Shown here in pieces: positions 1-10,163 of a stretch of DNA of 64,000 nt. The stretch spans positions 1,925,984-1,989,983 of the forward strand of contig JANPYM010000009.1 in NCBI GenBank assembly GCA_025890175.1. The letters are read 5' to 3'. A program made the position numbers and the translations under genes. The stretch's first letter is position 1; every line of letters begins with the position of its first letter. This stretch comes from Ciborinia camelliae. Its lineage: Eukaryota; Ascomycota; Leotiomycetes; Helotiales; Sclerotiniaceae. The notes under the pieces were generated by a model. The model saw only the letters and a program-made list of their open reading frames with translations, searched no databases and was not told the origin of the DNA.

Positions 1-2352
1 ACGTGGGAGTTGTGGTTGGGAGGGGGAGTTGGGGGGTGGAGTGAGAGGGGGAGATGCGGTGGAGGGAGATATGATCTTGGGATTCGAGATCGTAGGACAT
101 TTTTTTTGGTTTGGTTGCGATGGTGGTTTGTAAATAGATGGATGGATAGATAGATAGATGTATGTTAAAGAAGATCAAATGATAGAACCGGTATTTGAAG
201 TAAATCTTACAATAAAAATCCAAAGATGCGCAATAGTGTAAGTGTAAGTGTAGTGTTGTGTGAAGAAGAAGAAGAAGAAGAAGACGAAGAAAATCTCAAA
301 GCCAAAACACAAATGAACCTGGAAAAGAAATTAAAAATCGTGTAAATGCACATTCACATTCACATCACCTATCGATGATGGATGGATCATTCACAAGCAG
401 AGCGAGTGCATCCCTCATCTTTATACGCACGTCATTCCCCCAACCAAAAGTCACAAGTGTGGCAACGAACCTCTCCCCTCCATCCCATCCCCATCTGACA
501 CTCCCTCCCCCCATAGCCTGCATAGGGTGCATCGCCACTATAATAGTTAGGTGGGTAGGTAGGTAGGCAGGCCGGTAAGAAAGTTGCAACACGATCTCAC
601 ACTCACCCTAGATACCCATACCTACCTACCTAGGTATTCGACGAGACGACCCCTCATCACGATTAACCATCGTACCATGAGAAAAAAAAGAAAACAGTTG
701 CACGCTGACTACCTACCTACACCTAAACCTACACCTCCACTTACACGCACGCCGACCCGTAACCTTTCCATTGATATTCTCTACCCCAGACGCACAGATT
801 CCGATTCGTCAAAACATTAAACCATTAAAACATCAAACACAAAACATTAAACCATCAAACCAACCATTAAACCACTAAACCACAAAACACAAAAAATCAA
901 ATCATCATCCCTCGGTCTGTTGGATCTCAAGTCATATCAAGTCTATATCCAGATCAAGAGCCACCGATCGCGTGAGCACATTCCTGACTCATCCATCCAT
1001 CCCATCCCATCCCATCCCATCCATGACATGACATGCATGAACCGATGGGGAAGTACCTACCTAGTACCTACCTACCAACCAACCCACCTAGGGTATTGTA
1101 TTATTACATTGGCCATGCATGCGCCTTGTAATCCCACCAACCAACCAAGTAACCAACCAAGTAACCAACCAACAATTATTTCTAAATATGTTTCTAGAGC
1201 CTTGGTATCAGGGAAATAGGTAGGTAAATACCTAGGTAGGTAGGTATCAAGAATAGATTTTATATCCATGGATATGATTTGATACCTACCTACCTACCTA
1301 CCGGATAGATGGATGAAGACGTATTTATTATGATCCCGACATTTGGGACGAGGGGAAAATGTTTAAAAGGTGTAAAAGGTGTAAAAGGTAGTCAGACTGG
1401 TGATATTATGTGATATTATGTAAAATATTGGGTTGAATCTACCTACCTACATACCTACATACCTACATACCTACATACTTACATACATACATACCTACAT
1501 ATCTACCTACCTACCTACCCAAGGTATGCGGTATGCGGTAGGTAAGTATGCGGCAAGTAAACAAGAGGCGCGCTCACCGAACGCAGTTGGAGTAGATGTA
1601 TAGATGTCAGATGAGAATACCAAGGGCAGTAAGTAAGTAAGTGATTTGGAAGAAGGATGACGAGAGAGATGAAAATGAAAATGTAAATGTTGGCAGCAAA
1701 GGCAAGGAAATGTTTGTAAATATTATATTGAATCTACCTACCTACCCACTTACCCAAGATATGCGATAGGTAAGTGGTAGGTAGGTACCTTAGGTAAGAG
1801 GCGTACGGAACGAACGAAGTGCAGTAGATAGATGTCAGATGAGAATACCAAGACAGTGGGTGAGTGGTGTGGGAGAAGGATGACGAGAGATATGAAAATG
1901 AAAAAGTAAATGTTGGCAGGAAAGGAAAGGAAAGGAAAGGAGAGGAAATGTTTGTGAAAAATAATAACTACTACTAGGTACCTAATATATGTATATATGT
2001 GTGTATATATGTATGTATGTGTGTATATATGTATGTATGTATGTATGTATGTACGTATGGTACCAAATCATAAAACAGAGATCCGATTAGATAAAAATAG
2101 CTCAACAACATACAAGAAACGAAATGAGATAAAAAATATAATTAGAAATTAGACACTGTTATCATATCACGCCAACGATCGGTGAATCGATGCCGTCGAG
2201 TCATAAAGTCATACAGTACACCCACCCACCCACCCACTTCCTCCAACGAGTGCCGGGGCCGGTGTATCTAGATTCAAGGCAGATGAGGAAGAGCTGAAGC
2301 TGAACCTCATCAATATAGCCCTTGTGGTGAGAAGCATCCTGATTCCAAACGA
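1..2352. repeat. Gene-free, microsatellite-rich left flank
   Basis: I see no credible gene here. The ORFs are short and made of low-complexity sequence. The stretch holds a GAA run near 264-285, CATCC repeats near 991-1020, many blocks of CCTA/TAGG tetranucleotides (545-575, 620-640, 1045-1090, 1215-1245, 1285-1305, 1440-1520, 1735-1795), AACC-type runs at 1135-1170, and TATG/TGTA runs at 1985-2055. The CCTA blocks often meet their own complement, giving palindromes such as ACCTAGGT. The tract may hold the upstream region of a gene to the left of the window, but no start or promoter can be assigned. Confidence 0.7.
1424..1960. repeat. Imperfect tandem duplication, about 270 bp per copy
   Basis: Two adjacent copies (about 1424-1716 and 1718-1960) share an ordered set of blocks: TTGAATCTACCTACC, then a GCGGTAGGTAAG-like stretch, then GATGTCAGATGAGAATACCA, then AAGGATGACGAGAGA, then AAATGTTGGCAG and GGAAATGTTTGT. 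They differ by small indels and by the length of the CCTA tracts, so the duplication is not recent. It codes for nothing recognisable. Confidence 0.75.
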
Positions 2353-3684
2353 TTATAGAGAATGTGATGTTCCAGGTCTGGAACGACCTCCAGCATCCAA
2401 TTCTTCTGAGATTTCCGAATCGGTCCAAAGATCCACGGAATGTCCTCGCCTATCCCCATCATTCGTTGGCTCCGCAGCCTCCTCGATCCTTTCCGAACTC
2501 AAATATCGAACACGATTGAGCGCTTCATCCGACGAAACCTCCTTTCCACCTCGCGAAAGAGTATTGCCGTGCCCGGTACTCTCATTCCCGTTCTCGGTCA
2601 TGATCGAATCCGTGTTGGTTTCCAAACCCCTCCAAACAGATGTGATGGGTGTTCTTTCCATCGCAGTCGTGGGTGTTGTTTGCGAATCGCTATCTTCTCC
2701 ATCCCCTATAGTCCATCTCCATTTCCTCTTTTTATCCTTGCGTTTGCGCTTTCGGGAACCGGGTGTTTCAAACCCACTTTCTGCCATCCTTCGTCGCATT
2801 TCTTCAAAAGGACCGGGTGTTTGTCCACCGTCGCGCGTTTCATCGCCCGTGTATTTCATAGTGGTGTCGAGAGTGTCCAGAGTCGCAAGTTCTGGGTCGG
2901 TTGCAGAATGAGGAGAGTCTTCAGAGAGGAGGTCAATATGAGACTTGATATATTTATTGGTTGTGATCGTTTGGGTTAAAGGATCATCATATTCCACCTT
3001 CTTCGTGCTTTTACTTGTTAAACTCATTGCTAGTCGACCTGTAGCATTCTGTGTCGCAGGTGCTACAGAGCTAGGAGGAGGAAGTGGTGAATTTCGAAGA
3101 ATACTATGGAGAGATATGGGATGGGTATATGGTGTAAGTCGTCTCATACTTCGCGGTGATGCACTATTCAAAGCTTGCGATGAAAAGGCAAACATCTTTC
3201 TATCGGAGGTTCCAGCTGTCTGTGGAGGGGTAAATGTAAAAGTTGGGGTTGGATCAGAATCTGGATGGGCCGAACTTGGTGTTTGAGGATATGCTATCGC
3301 AAATGGTCCGGGGGTTGCAGTGCGCTCTGAAGGATGTATATATCCATCCTCCGCACTTATATTCGTTTGAATTCGTGTCGTCTGAAGTCGTGAAGGCATA
3401 GGTTGAATTCTTAAGGAAGGTTTGGCCTCAAACCCTGTCGACCGTGGTATTTGAGGTGAAGCATTCTCAATTGCTGTTGCGTATGCATTTGAAAGTGTAT
3501 TAAATGCTGTTGGTGATGATGGATTGATATCCAATTTTAATGCTGTTGATGACTTTCCAAGAGTTTGTGGAGTGGATGAGGTTTTGATCTGTAGAGACAA
3601 TTTGGGTCTCTTTGGTGGTGATGAATGTCGAGGAGGGAAAGACATAGCTATCGAGGAGCACTCTTGGATAGGTGCCAGCATCAT
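2353..3684 (-). CDS. Hypothetical Ser/Thr/Pro-rich protein with basic cluster
   Basis: A single uninterrupted frame of 443 residues. I do not recognise the family. The composition is that of a mostly disordered nuclear or regulatory protein: many SP and TP dipeptides (possible proline-directed kinase sites), a Lys/Arg cluster around residues 310-325 (GSRKRKRKDKKRKWRW) that would serve as a nuclear localisation signal, and an acidic Ser/Thr/Asp-rich C-terminus. More ordered-looking parts are SPTAFNTLSNAYATAIE near residue 57 and the section around YDDPLTQTITTNKYIKSH. There is no signal peptide or membrane segment. The first Met is at 3684; a second candidate at residue 14 (MSFPPRH) gives a more ordinary N-terminus and may be the true start. 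The nearest neighbour is 3 kb away, so context says little. Confidence 0.75.
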   Translation of the reverse strand: MMLAPIQECSSIAMSFPPRHSSPPKRPKLSLQIKTSSTPQTLGKSSTALKLDINPSSPTAFNTLSNAYATAIENASPQIPRSTGFEAKPSLRIQPMPSRLQTTRIQTNISAEDGYIHPSERTATPGPFAIAYPQTPSSAHPDSDPTPTFTFTPPQTAGTSDRKMFAFSSQALNSASPRSMRRLTPYTHPISLHSILRNSPLPPPSSVAPATQNATGRLAMSLTSKSTKKVEYDDPLTQTITTNKYIKSHIDLLSEDSPHSATDPELATLDTLDTTMKYTGDETRDGGQTPGPFEEMRRRMAESGFETPGSRKRKRKDKKRKWRWTIGDGEDSDSQTTPTTAMERTPITSVWRGLETNTDSIMTENGNESTGHGNTLSRGGKEVSSDEALNRVRYLSSERIEEAAEPTNDGDRRGHSVDLWTDSEISEELDAGGRSRPGTSHSL

Positions 3685-6673
3685 AATCGAGAAAGTCGTA
3701 GGATTCTTATTAAATTGTTGATTGACTGTATTCTGGTTTGTGGTACAAAAGTATATTATGATTGATGACGGTCTGTCTTAACAATCGAGACTTTTGATTT
3801 TGGGTCACAAAAAGTCCCAGGTGATCTAGATATACAGTTCTAGATCTGATGTATCTAAATGTATCGATACAAGGCGTGGTCGTAAAATTCGTGAAATAAT
3901 TTCGTAATTTCGTAAGGCGTAAGTAAGCAATGAATGAAAGATGATATGAATAACTACTCTTCAGGTGAAACCAACAGAGACCACACCGCAGCTATATATA
4001 TGTATATGACCATATACCTTTCCCCAAGCCAAGAAAAGAGATGGATAAATAAAATCGGGAGAAGGTTTGGTGGGAGGGGATGGTCTAAAGTTTAAGTTTA
4101 AGCACAGCACAGTCTTATCACCTGGCATGCATTGCCAACTTTGAAATGCTTATATGCTTGTGCTTGTGAGTGAGAAATTGAGAATAGGCGCGATGTTTAT
4201 AGAAATGATGTGACGAATAGTTGCAGTGCAGGAAATCGAATTCGGACTAAGCAAATAATATAAGATTTCATTGAATTCCATGTACGACAGGATGACAGGT
4301 CAACAAGCATTCGGGATGGTCATCAAACCTCATATTAGACTCAGAGACCCATATAAGGATTCAATGGTTCTTGTGCTTCCTTGAAGCGCTGCGCAAGGAT
4401 TTCCCGAGGGAGGGCAATTGGGGAGAATCTGGAAGAGGCCAGTTACCCATTGTACGGAGGAAGGGTCAGCAGCATACGGTATACACGGGTGACGGGTAGG
4501 AACTACTAGGTAGGTAGGAACTAGGTAGGAACTAGGAACTAGATGTCCTTGGGATGGGTGAACTAGCAATTGGCAAATTACCTCCCTAGCTAGCAAATGA
4601 GCTAGCAAATTAGCTAGCAAATGAGCAAACCAGCAAATTGGAGTCGTAGTGAACGGAGATAAAGTGACAGATTTGGGCTGAATCTGGGATCTCGGACTAT
4701 CGGGGTGGGCAATCAGCTAAGATGTTGAACATGGGTGAGGAGGCGCCTATGCAAGGGTTCTTGATGAATATCACACCGCTTGAGCGAATGGGTTGACAAG
4801 GAAATCCAGAGATCATTCAGCCATCTCAAGATGATTGGCTCTTTCAAGGGGGGATGGGACGAGTACGTCTGCGGTGGCTGATTCTTATTATACTCTGAAG
4901 GGTTTCTTGTTCTTGTAAACTTAATTGTTTCTTTTAATAAATTTATCATATATTTGCCCCCTTTTCATCCTCGTTCTGATGACTAGTAACCAATCCTATA
5001 TTGCTATCTCAAAGAAATTGATTGTCCATAGGTAGGTAAAGATTGATGCATCATGGAATAGGTAGTATCCATAATCCCCACGAGAGCCTAGGAGTATAAT
5101 AAATAGTATTAGTATAATAGTATTATTAGTATTATAGTCCTGTGAGATAAGTTCGGCCACCTTGAGTACCTACCTAGGTGGAAGTTAGAAGTTAGAACCC
5201 CAATCGTTGAGAGTCTGAGACGCTGCTGGCTTTTGGATGTGGGCGTTAAATATCGCTTGTTCAGTTCAAGTTGGTGGTGATATATTATTATTGGCAAGAA
5301 ACCCATTTGATTGGAGATATCAAAACGGATGAGATCTATGGGGTAAATCTTGGAGTCTCAATATGTTGCAATTGCTGCATGATGATCCAGATGTTTGGAT
5401 TTGTCTGGTGGAGAGTTATTGAAAGAAAGTCTTGAGTGACTTGAATCAAAGAACCGATTTTCGTGGCGATGAAGGGGGTAAGGTTACGAAAGCGAAAGAG
5501 GCGATGGGAATCATGGGATGATGCATTATTATTATTGTATTTATTATTATTATTATTCATGGGATGATGGGATGGGTGGATGATGAGATGGATGATGGGA
5601 TGATGCGATGGTGGTGCTACAAAACAAGGTTTACCGGTACTCGCTCGTACTGTATCCACTGAGAGGATAAATCCCGTATTATTTAAAAAGCGTAAGTAGT
5701 CTCCGCAGCTAGAACTGAGTAGTCCGCACATAGTATATACGAAGCGTATGGTTGATTTACGGAGGACATTCACATCTCAAAATAGATTTGAGTTTATCTG
5801 ATTTCATAAGAAGAGAAGAGAAGAGGAGAGAAGAGAAGAGGAGAGAAGAGAAGTGGAGATCTTCAAATGGAACCAAAATAGAAGTAAGTCAGTCTAACTC
5901 CGAACTATAGACGGTCCAGCCCGGATCACCAATGATTGTCTGAGATGCCGTAGGTATTTTTAAAAACATTTCACCGGGTACAGAACAGGTTCAACTCCAC
6001 CTGGGCAGAGTCTAAAAGAAGATCTGACTGAATAATAAGGTTTCCATGGATCGGAATCTGAATCTGAATAATATCATCTCATCTCATCTCATCGTCTAGG
6101 TATGGTATCCTATTCCTTATCGATAAGCTCCCCTCACCTCATACAAATCAATCTAAATCATCCGACGCCGATAATAAATATTTTTTAACATTTGAACCGC
6201 TATGTGAGTTTACAACCTAAATTGTAAAGATTATTCTGGTTTAAAAGGATGTAGAATTAGGTACTAGTTAAATGATGAAAGCTAGGTAGGTATAATAAAA
6301 GCTTTTGCTTATTAAGCCCTTATTAATAAAGGATTACTAATCTAATACATTATGAAGGGGTAACATAAATGTAAAGAAAGGGTTTGGCTTATTGACTTTC
6401 ATCCTAAAATATCCAAACGGATGGATCTAGATTATCTTTGACAACGATCAATCCTTCGCTCTGCTGCCACAAAAGCTTAGGATCTTCTGCTTCGCTCATC
6501 TTCTTCTTTTAGATGAGATGAGACCTTCATTCACCTAAAAAGGGCTTAAATGTTTGATACGGCAACGATTTCAAAAATGGAACTACATCTTTGCTTTGCT
6601 TACCTACCTTACTTGATATTTTACCTGTCTTGACATCGCCAGGGAACTCATACTCCTACTAATAATAAACATA
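3685..6673. other. Intergenic, about 3 kb, no supported gene
   Basis: The first few hundred bases are the upstream region of the minus-strand gene ending at 3684. The rest has TAGG/CCTA blocks (4505-4530, 5167-5178), an ATT-type tract near 5525-5560, a GGATGAT run at 5560-5610 and an AGAAG/GAGAG purine run at 5810-5860. A minus-strand ORF at 5336-5773 (145 codons) consists largely of repeat-derived His, Ile and Asn runs and is not credible as a gene. Confidence 0.6.
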
Positions 6674-8719
6674 ATGACGAGAAAGGATCACAGGATAATA
6701 ATACATTTTGTTAGTCAGCCCCATCAGGATCTTTATATCCAGAGTTCAGATCCCATCATATTCCGTAAAAACCCACGTTAGTCAACAAATGTCTATTCTA
6801 ACCTGTGTTTAAGGATTACGACTGCTTTTACGCGTCGGTATTCGAAAACGAGAATCCCGCTCTAAAATCAATACCTTTGGTAAACCTCCAAGCTCCCCTC
6901 TCTGATCTGTAAAACATAGCTGACGCAATGGAAGGCTGTGCAGCAGGTAAGACCCATGGACAAGGTCCAAGATCACAGGTTCTAAGAATGGATCCAGAAA
7001 CAAATCATCGTGACTTGCAATTACGAAGCTCGACGCCGCGGTCTTGGTAAATTACAATTAATCAGTGAGGCCAAGAAAATATGTCCAGATGTGGTGATCG
7101 TCTTGGGAGAGGAGCTGGGTCGATTTCGCGATGCCTCAAAAATGCTATACAAGCATTTGGAAAAGTTCAGTTGGTCGGGAAAGGTTGAACGACTAGGCTT
7201 TGATGAAGTGTTCATGGACGTGACAGATATTGTCGACTACAATCAGAAACTTCTCAATCCCAACGATTTGACTCACTCGTTCCTCCAACTGGATCGTAAT
7301 GATCCTACTGCGGGGTTCACGTTCGATGCCACGAGGATTGCCGGTCACGGCTACCCCGACTTGCAGCCGTGTGGCGAAGCATCGCCTCGATATACATTGA
7401 ATTCGGTGATCCCGAATAATGATATCGAACTGCTCACCCGCTTGATTTTGGGTTCACATCTTGCCCAACATTTAAGATTGAGCCTGGAGGAGGATAAGGG
7501 CTACACTTCAACTGTTGGTATATCGACTAACAAGCTTCTGAGTAAATTGGTAGGCAACCTTCACAAGCCAAAAGGTCAAACAACTCTTCTTCCACCCTAT
7601 GAAGTACCGCCCAATGATGATGGACTAGAAAGCAATGTCACAATGTTCGTTGACAGCCACGATATTGGAAAAATACCTGGTATTGGGTTCAAAATGTCTC
7701 AACGCATTCGAAATCACATTCTATCACGTCCAGCCGACTTTGAAAATGGGCTAATCTATGGAGGTACCAAAGAATCTGTGGCTGTTCGTGATGTCCGTCT
7801 CTTTGCCGGTATTGGCCCTGATACACTAGAGAAGCTTCTTGGAGGTCCCGGGGCAGAAAAAGGTATTGGAGGTAAGGCTTGGGCGTTGATTAATGGTCGT
7901 GACGATACAGATGTAAAAGACGCCCGAAAAGTACCTTCCCAAATATCAATCGAGGATTCATATATTAAACTCGACACCATGCCTCAATTGATAAAAGAGC
8001 TTCGAATGCTTGCTACAAGTCTACTGAATAGGATGCATCAGGACTTACTTGAAGACGATGACGAATCGGATACCCCATGCAAAAGATGGATTGCCTACCC
8101 CAAAACCGTCCGGTTATCCACCAGGCCTCGTCCACCATCGAACGCAGATGGCACCAGGACGCGAAGCTTCCACCGGATATCGAGATCCGGACCTCTGCCA
8201 AACTTTGTCTTCCATTGGAAAGATGGTATCGATGCCATTGTCGAGCGGCTCATTCAAGAAACCCTCCTCCCCATGTTCCGAAAATTGCACCCGCCAAAAT
8301 CGCATTGGAACTTAAGTTTGCTGAATGTTGGAGTTACCAATATGATCGAAGCAGCGAGTGAAGATGGGTCTGGCGGTGGTCGAAATATTGGCCTCATGTT
8401 CAAGCGACAAGAAGCCACCCTCAAAGAGTGGAAAATCGAAGACCGAGATGTCCCACCGGATTTTGTTCGGAATAGGGGGGAGCTTGTTACGAAAAAACAT
8501 GAATCTTTCACGATCGAACACACATCCAAACCAGTCATGGGCTCTGAGGATGTCGTTCACATCGAGCAAGATAGTGAAGAGGAGCAAGATTTTTGGGATG
8601 GGGATGGTGATGGTGATGGTGATGAGTTGGATGGTCGTGTGATCTGTCATGTCTGTGGTGCCATGATGCCCGCTTTTGCTATTTCGGCTCATGAGCGCTT
8701 CCACGATCTGGATGGATAA
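6674..8719 (+). CDS. Y-family DNA polymerase, iota type, with UBZ finger
   Basis: Translesion DNA polymerase that copies damaged templates in the nucleus. Four exons join in phase 0: 6674-6709, 6814-6879, 6935-6946 (only 12 nt, Ala-Val-Gln-Gln) and 6998-8719, giving 611 residues. The N-terminus MTRKDHRIIIHF runs into DYDCFYA, the metal-binding motif (Asp13, Asp15). Exon 3 supplies AVQQ and exon 4 continues KQIIVTCNYEARRRG. The second catalytic motif is LGFDEVFMDVT (Asp107, Glu108); Gly-Phe before Asp-Glu is the iota-type form, where eta has Ser-Ile. Helix-hairpin-helix and little-finger regions follow. The extreme C-terminus has C-x2-C-x11-H-x3-H, a UBZ-type ubiquitin-binding finger (near residues 590-606), fitting recruitment to ubiquitinated PCNA. 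Intron ends are GTTAGT/TTTAAG, GTAAAC/GGAAG and GTAAGA/TCCAG. Subfamily assignment (iota rather than eta) is likely but not certain. Confidence 0.9.
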
Positions 8720-9291
8720 ATGAATGAATAAATAAATGAATAAATCCCCGTCATATAATTAATTACCTGTCCATCCCCATCCCCATCCCCCGGGCCTAGG
8801 GTGATCGTTCAAATACACTAGTACACATCAGAACTGTTTATCATACTAAGTAGGAATTTCGAGGCTCTTTAATGGATTTTGGTAGGAGAGCTGCAGAGTA
8901 GATTAGACTAGATTAGACTAGATTAGATACCTATTACCTAGGTAGGTAGTATTTATAAAATCTAGGAAGCGGGAAGATTTGGGAAATTTACTCGTTTTCA
9001 TGTAGAAAGGAAATGAGGATACCGAAATGCAAAAAGCAATAAGTTTAAGTTGAAGGGGGGGGGGAATATATATTTATATATTCCTTCTCTTCTCTTACGC
9101 TATTACTAGGTAGGTATCTAGCTTAACAGAGACCTTGGAAGTATCAGTATCGATATTCTAGATAATTAGCGTAATGTGTCATACGCGTCACATAGGATCA
9201 TAAAGGTGAAATCGTAGATATGCAATCTAATAAAAGAACTATGCTAAAAAGGAAAGGATCCTCTTGGAAAGAACACTATCTAATATAGACG

Positions 9292-9333
9292 TTGATCATG
9301 TGACCATCATGGTCACATGATCAATCACGTGAC
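9292..9333. promoter_or_regulatory. Palindrome with three TCACRTGA-like E-box sites
   Basis: A 16-bp arm (9292-9307, starting TTGATCATGTGACCAT) is followed by one C and the exact reverse complement (9309-9324). The arms carry CATGTGAC and GTCACATG. A third site, ATCACGTGAC, follows at once (9324-9333) and contains the classical bHLH core CACGTG. Such clustered sites suit bHLH or bHLH-Zip factors. No transcript start can be placed, since the nearest genes (polymerase 3' end at 8719, tRNA at 10092-10163) do not obviously use it. Confidence 0.45.
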
Positions 9334-9361
9334 TGTCATACTAGGCAGGGGCCTTGGCGTG

Positions 9362-9885
9362 ACATAATGAGAAAGAACTTCGTTTTTTTTATACTTTTAT
9401 TGTACTATTGTCTGAATAATTTCTGGGGATATAAAAAGGTGGTATAATTTTCTCCTCTTATCGCAAGATCTAAATTTCAGTATAATGAATCTCCCTGTCT
9501 CTTCCCGGTACCTCTATATCTTTCTCGCTTACTAGCAATATGTAGATACAGTATCTACCTAGGTATGTATCCACTTCGGTCCACTCAACAGCTGAAAAAT
9601 CCTCCCTATATAAATCAACAATTAACAACCAACAACCTACAACCAATCTATTAACTTATAAAATTTATAAAAAAAAATTCTAATATTATTATTAAACAAT
9701 TAGATAACCAAAAACTGAAATATTTAATAGCAAGTCCCAGTTTCGATCTAGAGACCTCTAGATTATAAGTCTAGCAATATATATCTATCTATCTACCTCT
9801 ATATTTACTTCATTCAATAATCAAAAAATCTATTCTATATAGTATAATGAAAATATATAAAAAAACGAAGTTCTTATTATACTAT
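9362..9885. mobile_element. Candidate MITE-like element with imperfect terminal inverted repeats
   Basis: The left end has AAGAACTTCGTTTTTTTTAT (from 9373) and the right end has its near-perfect inverse, ATAAAAAAACGAAGTTCTT (ending 9875). Similarity extends inward (TTTTATTGTACTAT against TTTTCATTATACTAT) and a little outward, so the inverted repeats are about 40 bp and the unit about 0.5 kb. There is no coding capacity, and I cannot identify a target-site duplication. It encloses the first copy of the duplicated tRNA flank. It could also be a chance product of AT-rich sequence, though the GAACTTCG core argues against that. Confidence 0.45.
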
Positions 9886-10137
9886 TTAGAATGATTGACT
9901 ATATACTGATTATATTTATACAGCTAGTATTAGCGTAACACTATATAAATTAACAATTAATAACCAACAACTAATACTCAACTCATTAATCCATTAACTT
10001 ATAAAAAAAACAATTATAATCTTTTTTTTTATAAAAAAAAAATCTAATATTATTATTAAACAATTAGATAACCAAAAACTGAAATATTTAATAGCAAGTC
10101 CCAGTTTCGATCTGGGGACCTCCGGGTTATGAGCCCG
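9605..10137. repeat. Direct duplication of the tRNA-Met 3' flank and 3' half
   Basis: Copy A (about 9605-9775) and copy B (about 9942-10137) share the same order of blocks: TATATAAATYAACAATTAAYA, AACCAACAAC, TTAACTTATAAA, CTAATATTATTATTAAACAA, TTAGATAACCAAAAACTGAA and then the 3' part of a tRNA gene. Copy B contains the intact tRNA; copy A stops after the 5' side of the anticodon stem. Within the tRNA part, all nine differences between the copies are C-to-T or G-to-A in copy A, as expected of RIP (repeat-induced point mutation) or cytosine deamination. Confidence 0.8.
9728..9775 (-). pseudogene. Truncated tRNA copy (3' two-thirds only)
   Basis: Read on the minus strand, this has a tRNA-Met-like anticodon arm, variable region, T arm and acceptor 3' strand, but no D arm or 5' acceptor strand. 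The anticodon loop reads CTTATAA instead of CTCATAA, so the triplet is TAT. The anticodon stem is still fully paired (CTAGA with TCTAG), because three base pairs changed on both sides. The T stem has lost two pairs. It cannot fold as a complete tRNA and is taken as a pseudogene of the gene at 10092-10163. Confidence 0.75.
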
Positions 10138-10163
10138 GCGCGCTTCCACTGCGCCAACTTGCT
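10092..10163 (-). tRNA. tRNA-Met (CAT), elongator type
   Basis: 72 nt on the minus strand, without intron or encoded CCA. The acceptor stem pairs AGCAAGT with ACTTGCT and leaves discriminator A. The D arm is GCGC-AGTGGAAG-CGC. The anticodon stem CCGGG/CCCGG encloses CTCATAA, anticodon CAT. The T stem CCCAG/CTGGG encloses ATCGAAA. The first pair A-U and the absence of initiator features (initiator tRNAs carry three G:C pairs at the stem base and other signature bases) favour the elongator form, though this is from sequence alone. The 3' flank is duplicated upstream in the window. Confidence 0.93.

Larger units (their letters stand above)
8720..10091. other. AT-rich intergenic tract with repeats, no protein gene
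   Basis: No ORF here resembles a protein. Contents, listed separately: an E-box-type palindrome (9292-9324), a candidate inverted-repeat element (about 9362-9885), and the first copy of a duplicated tRNA neighbourhood (about 9605-9775). From 9590 to 10090 the sequence is strongly AT-rich compared with the genes on either side. Confidence 0.7.

Noticed and set aside
1440..1520. TAGG/CCTA arrays as possible telomeric repeats
   Set aside because: The fungal telomere unit is TTAGGG. These are short, interrupted, present all along the window and not at a sequence end.
5336..5773. 145-codon minus-strand ORF
   Set aside because: Half of it is His, Ile and Asn runs from GGATGAT and ATT repeats; no motif and no splice partner.
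7010..8719. Polymerase gene starting at the GTG at 7010
   Set aside because: This start would remove the catalytic DYDCFYA motif, which is present upstream in exons that join in phase.
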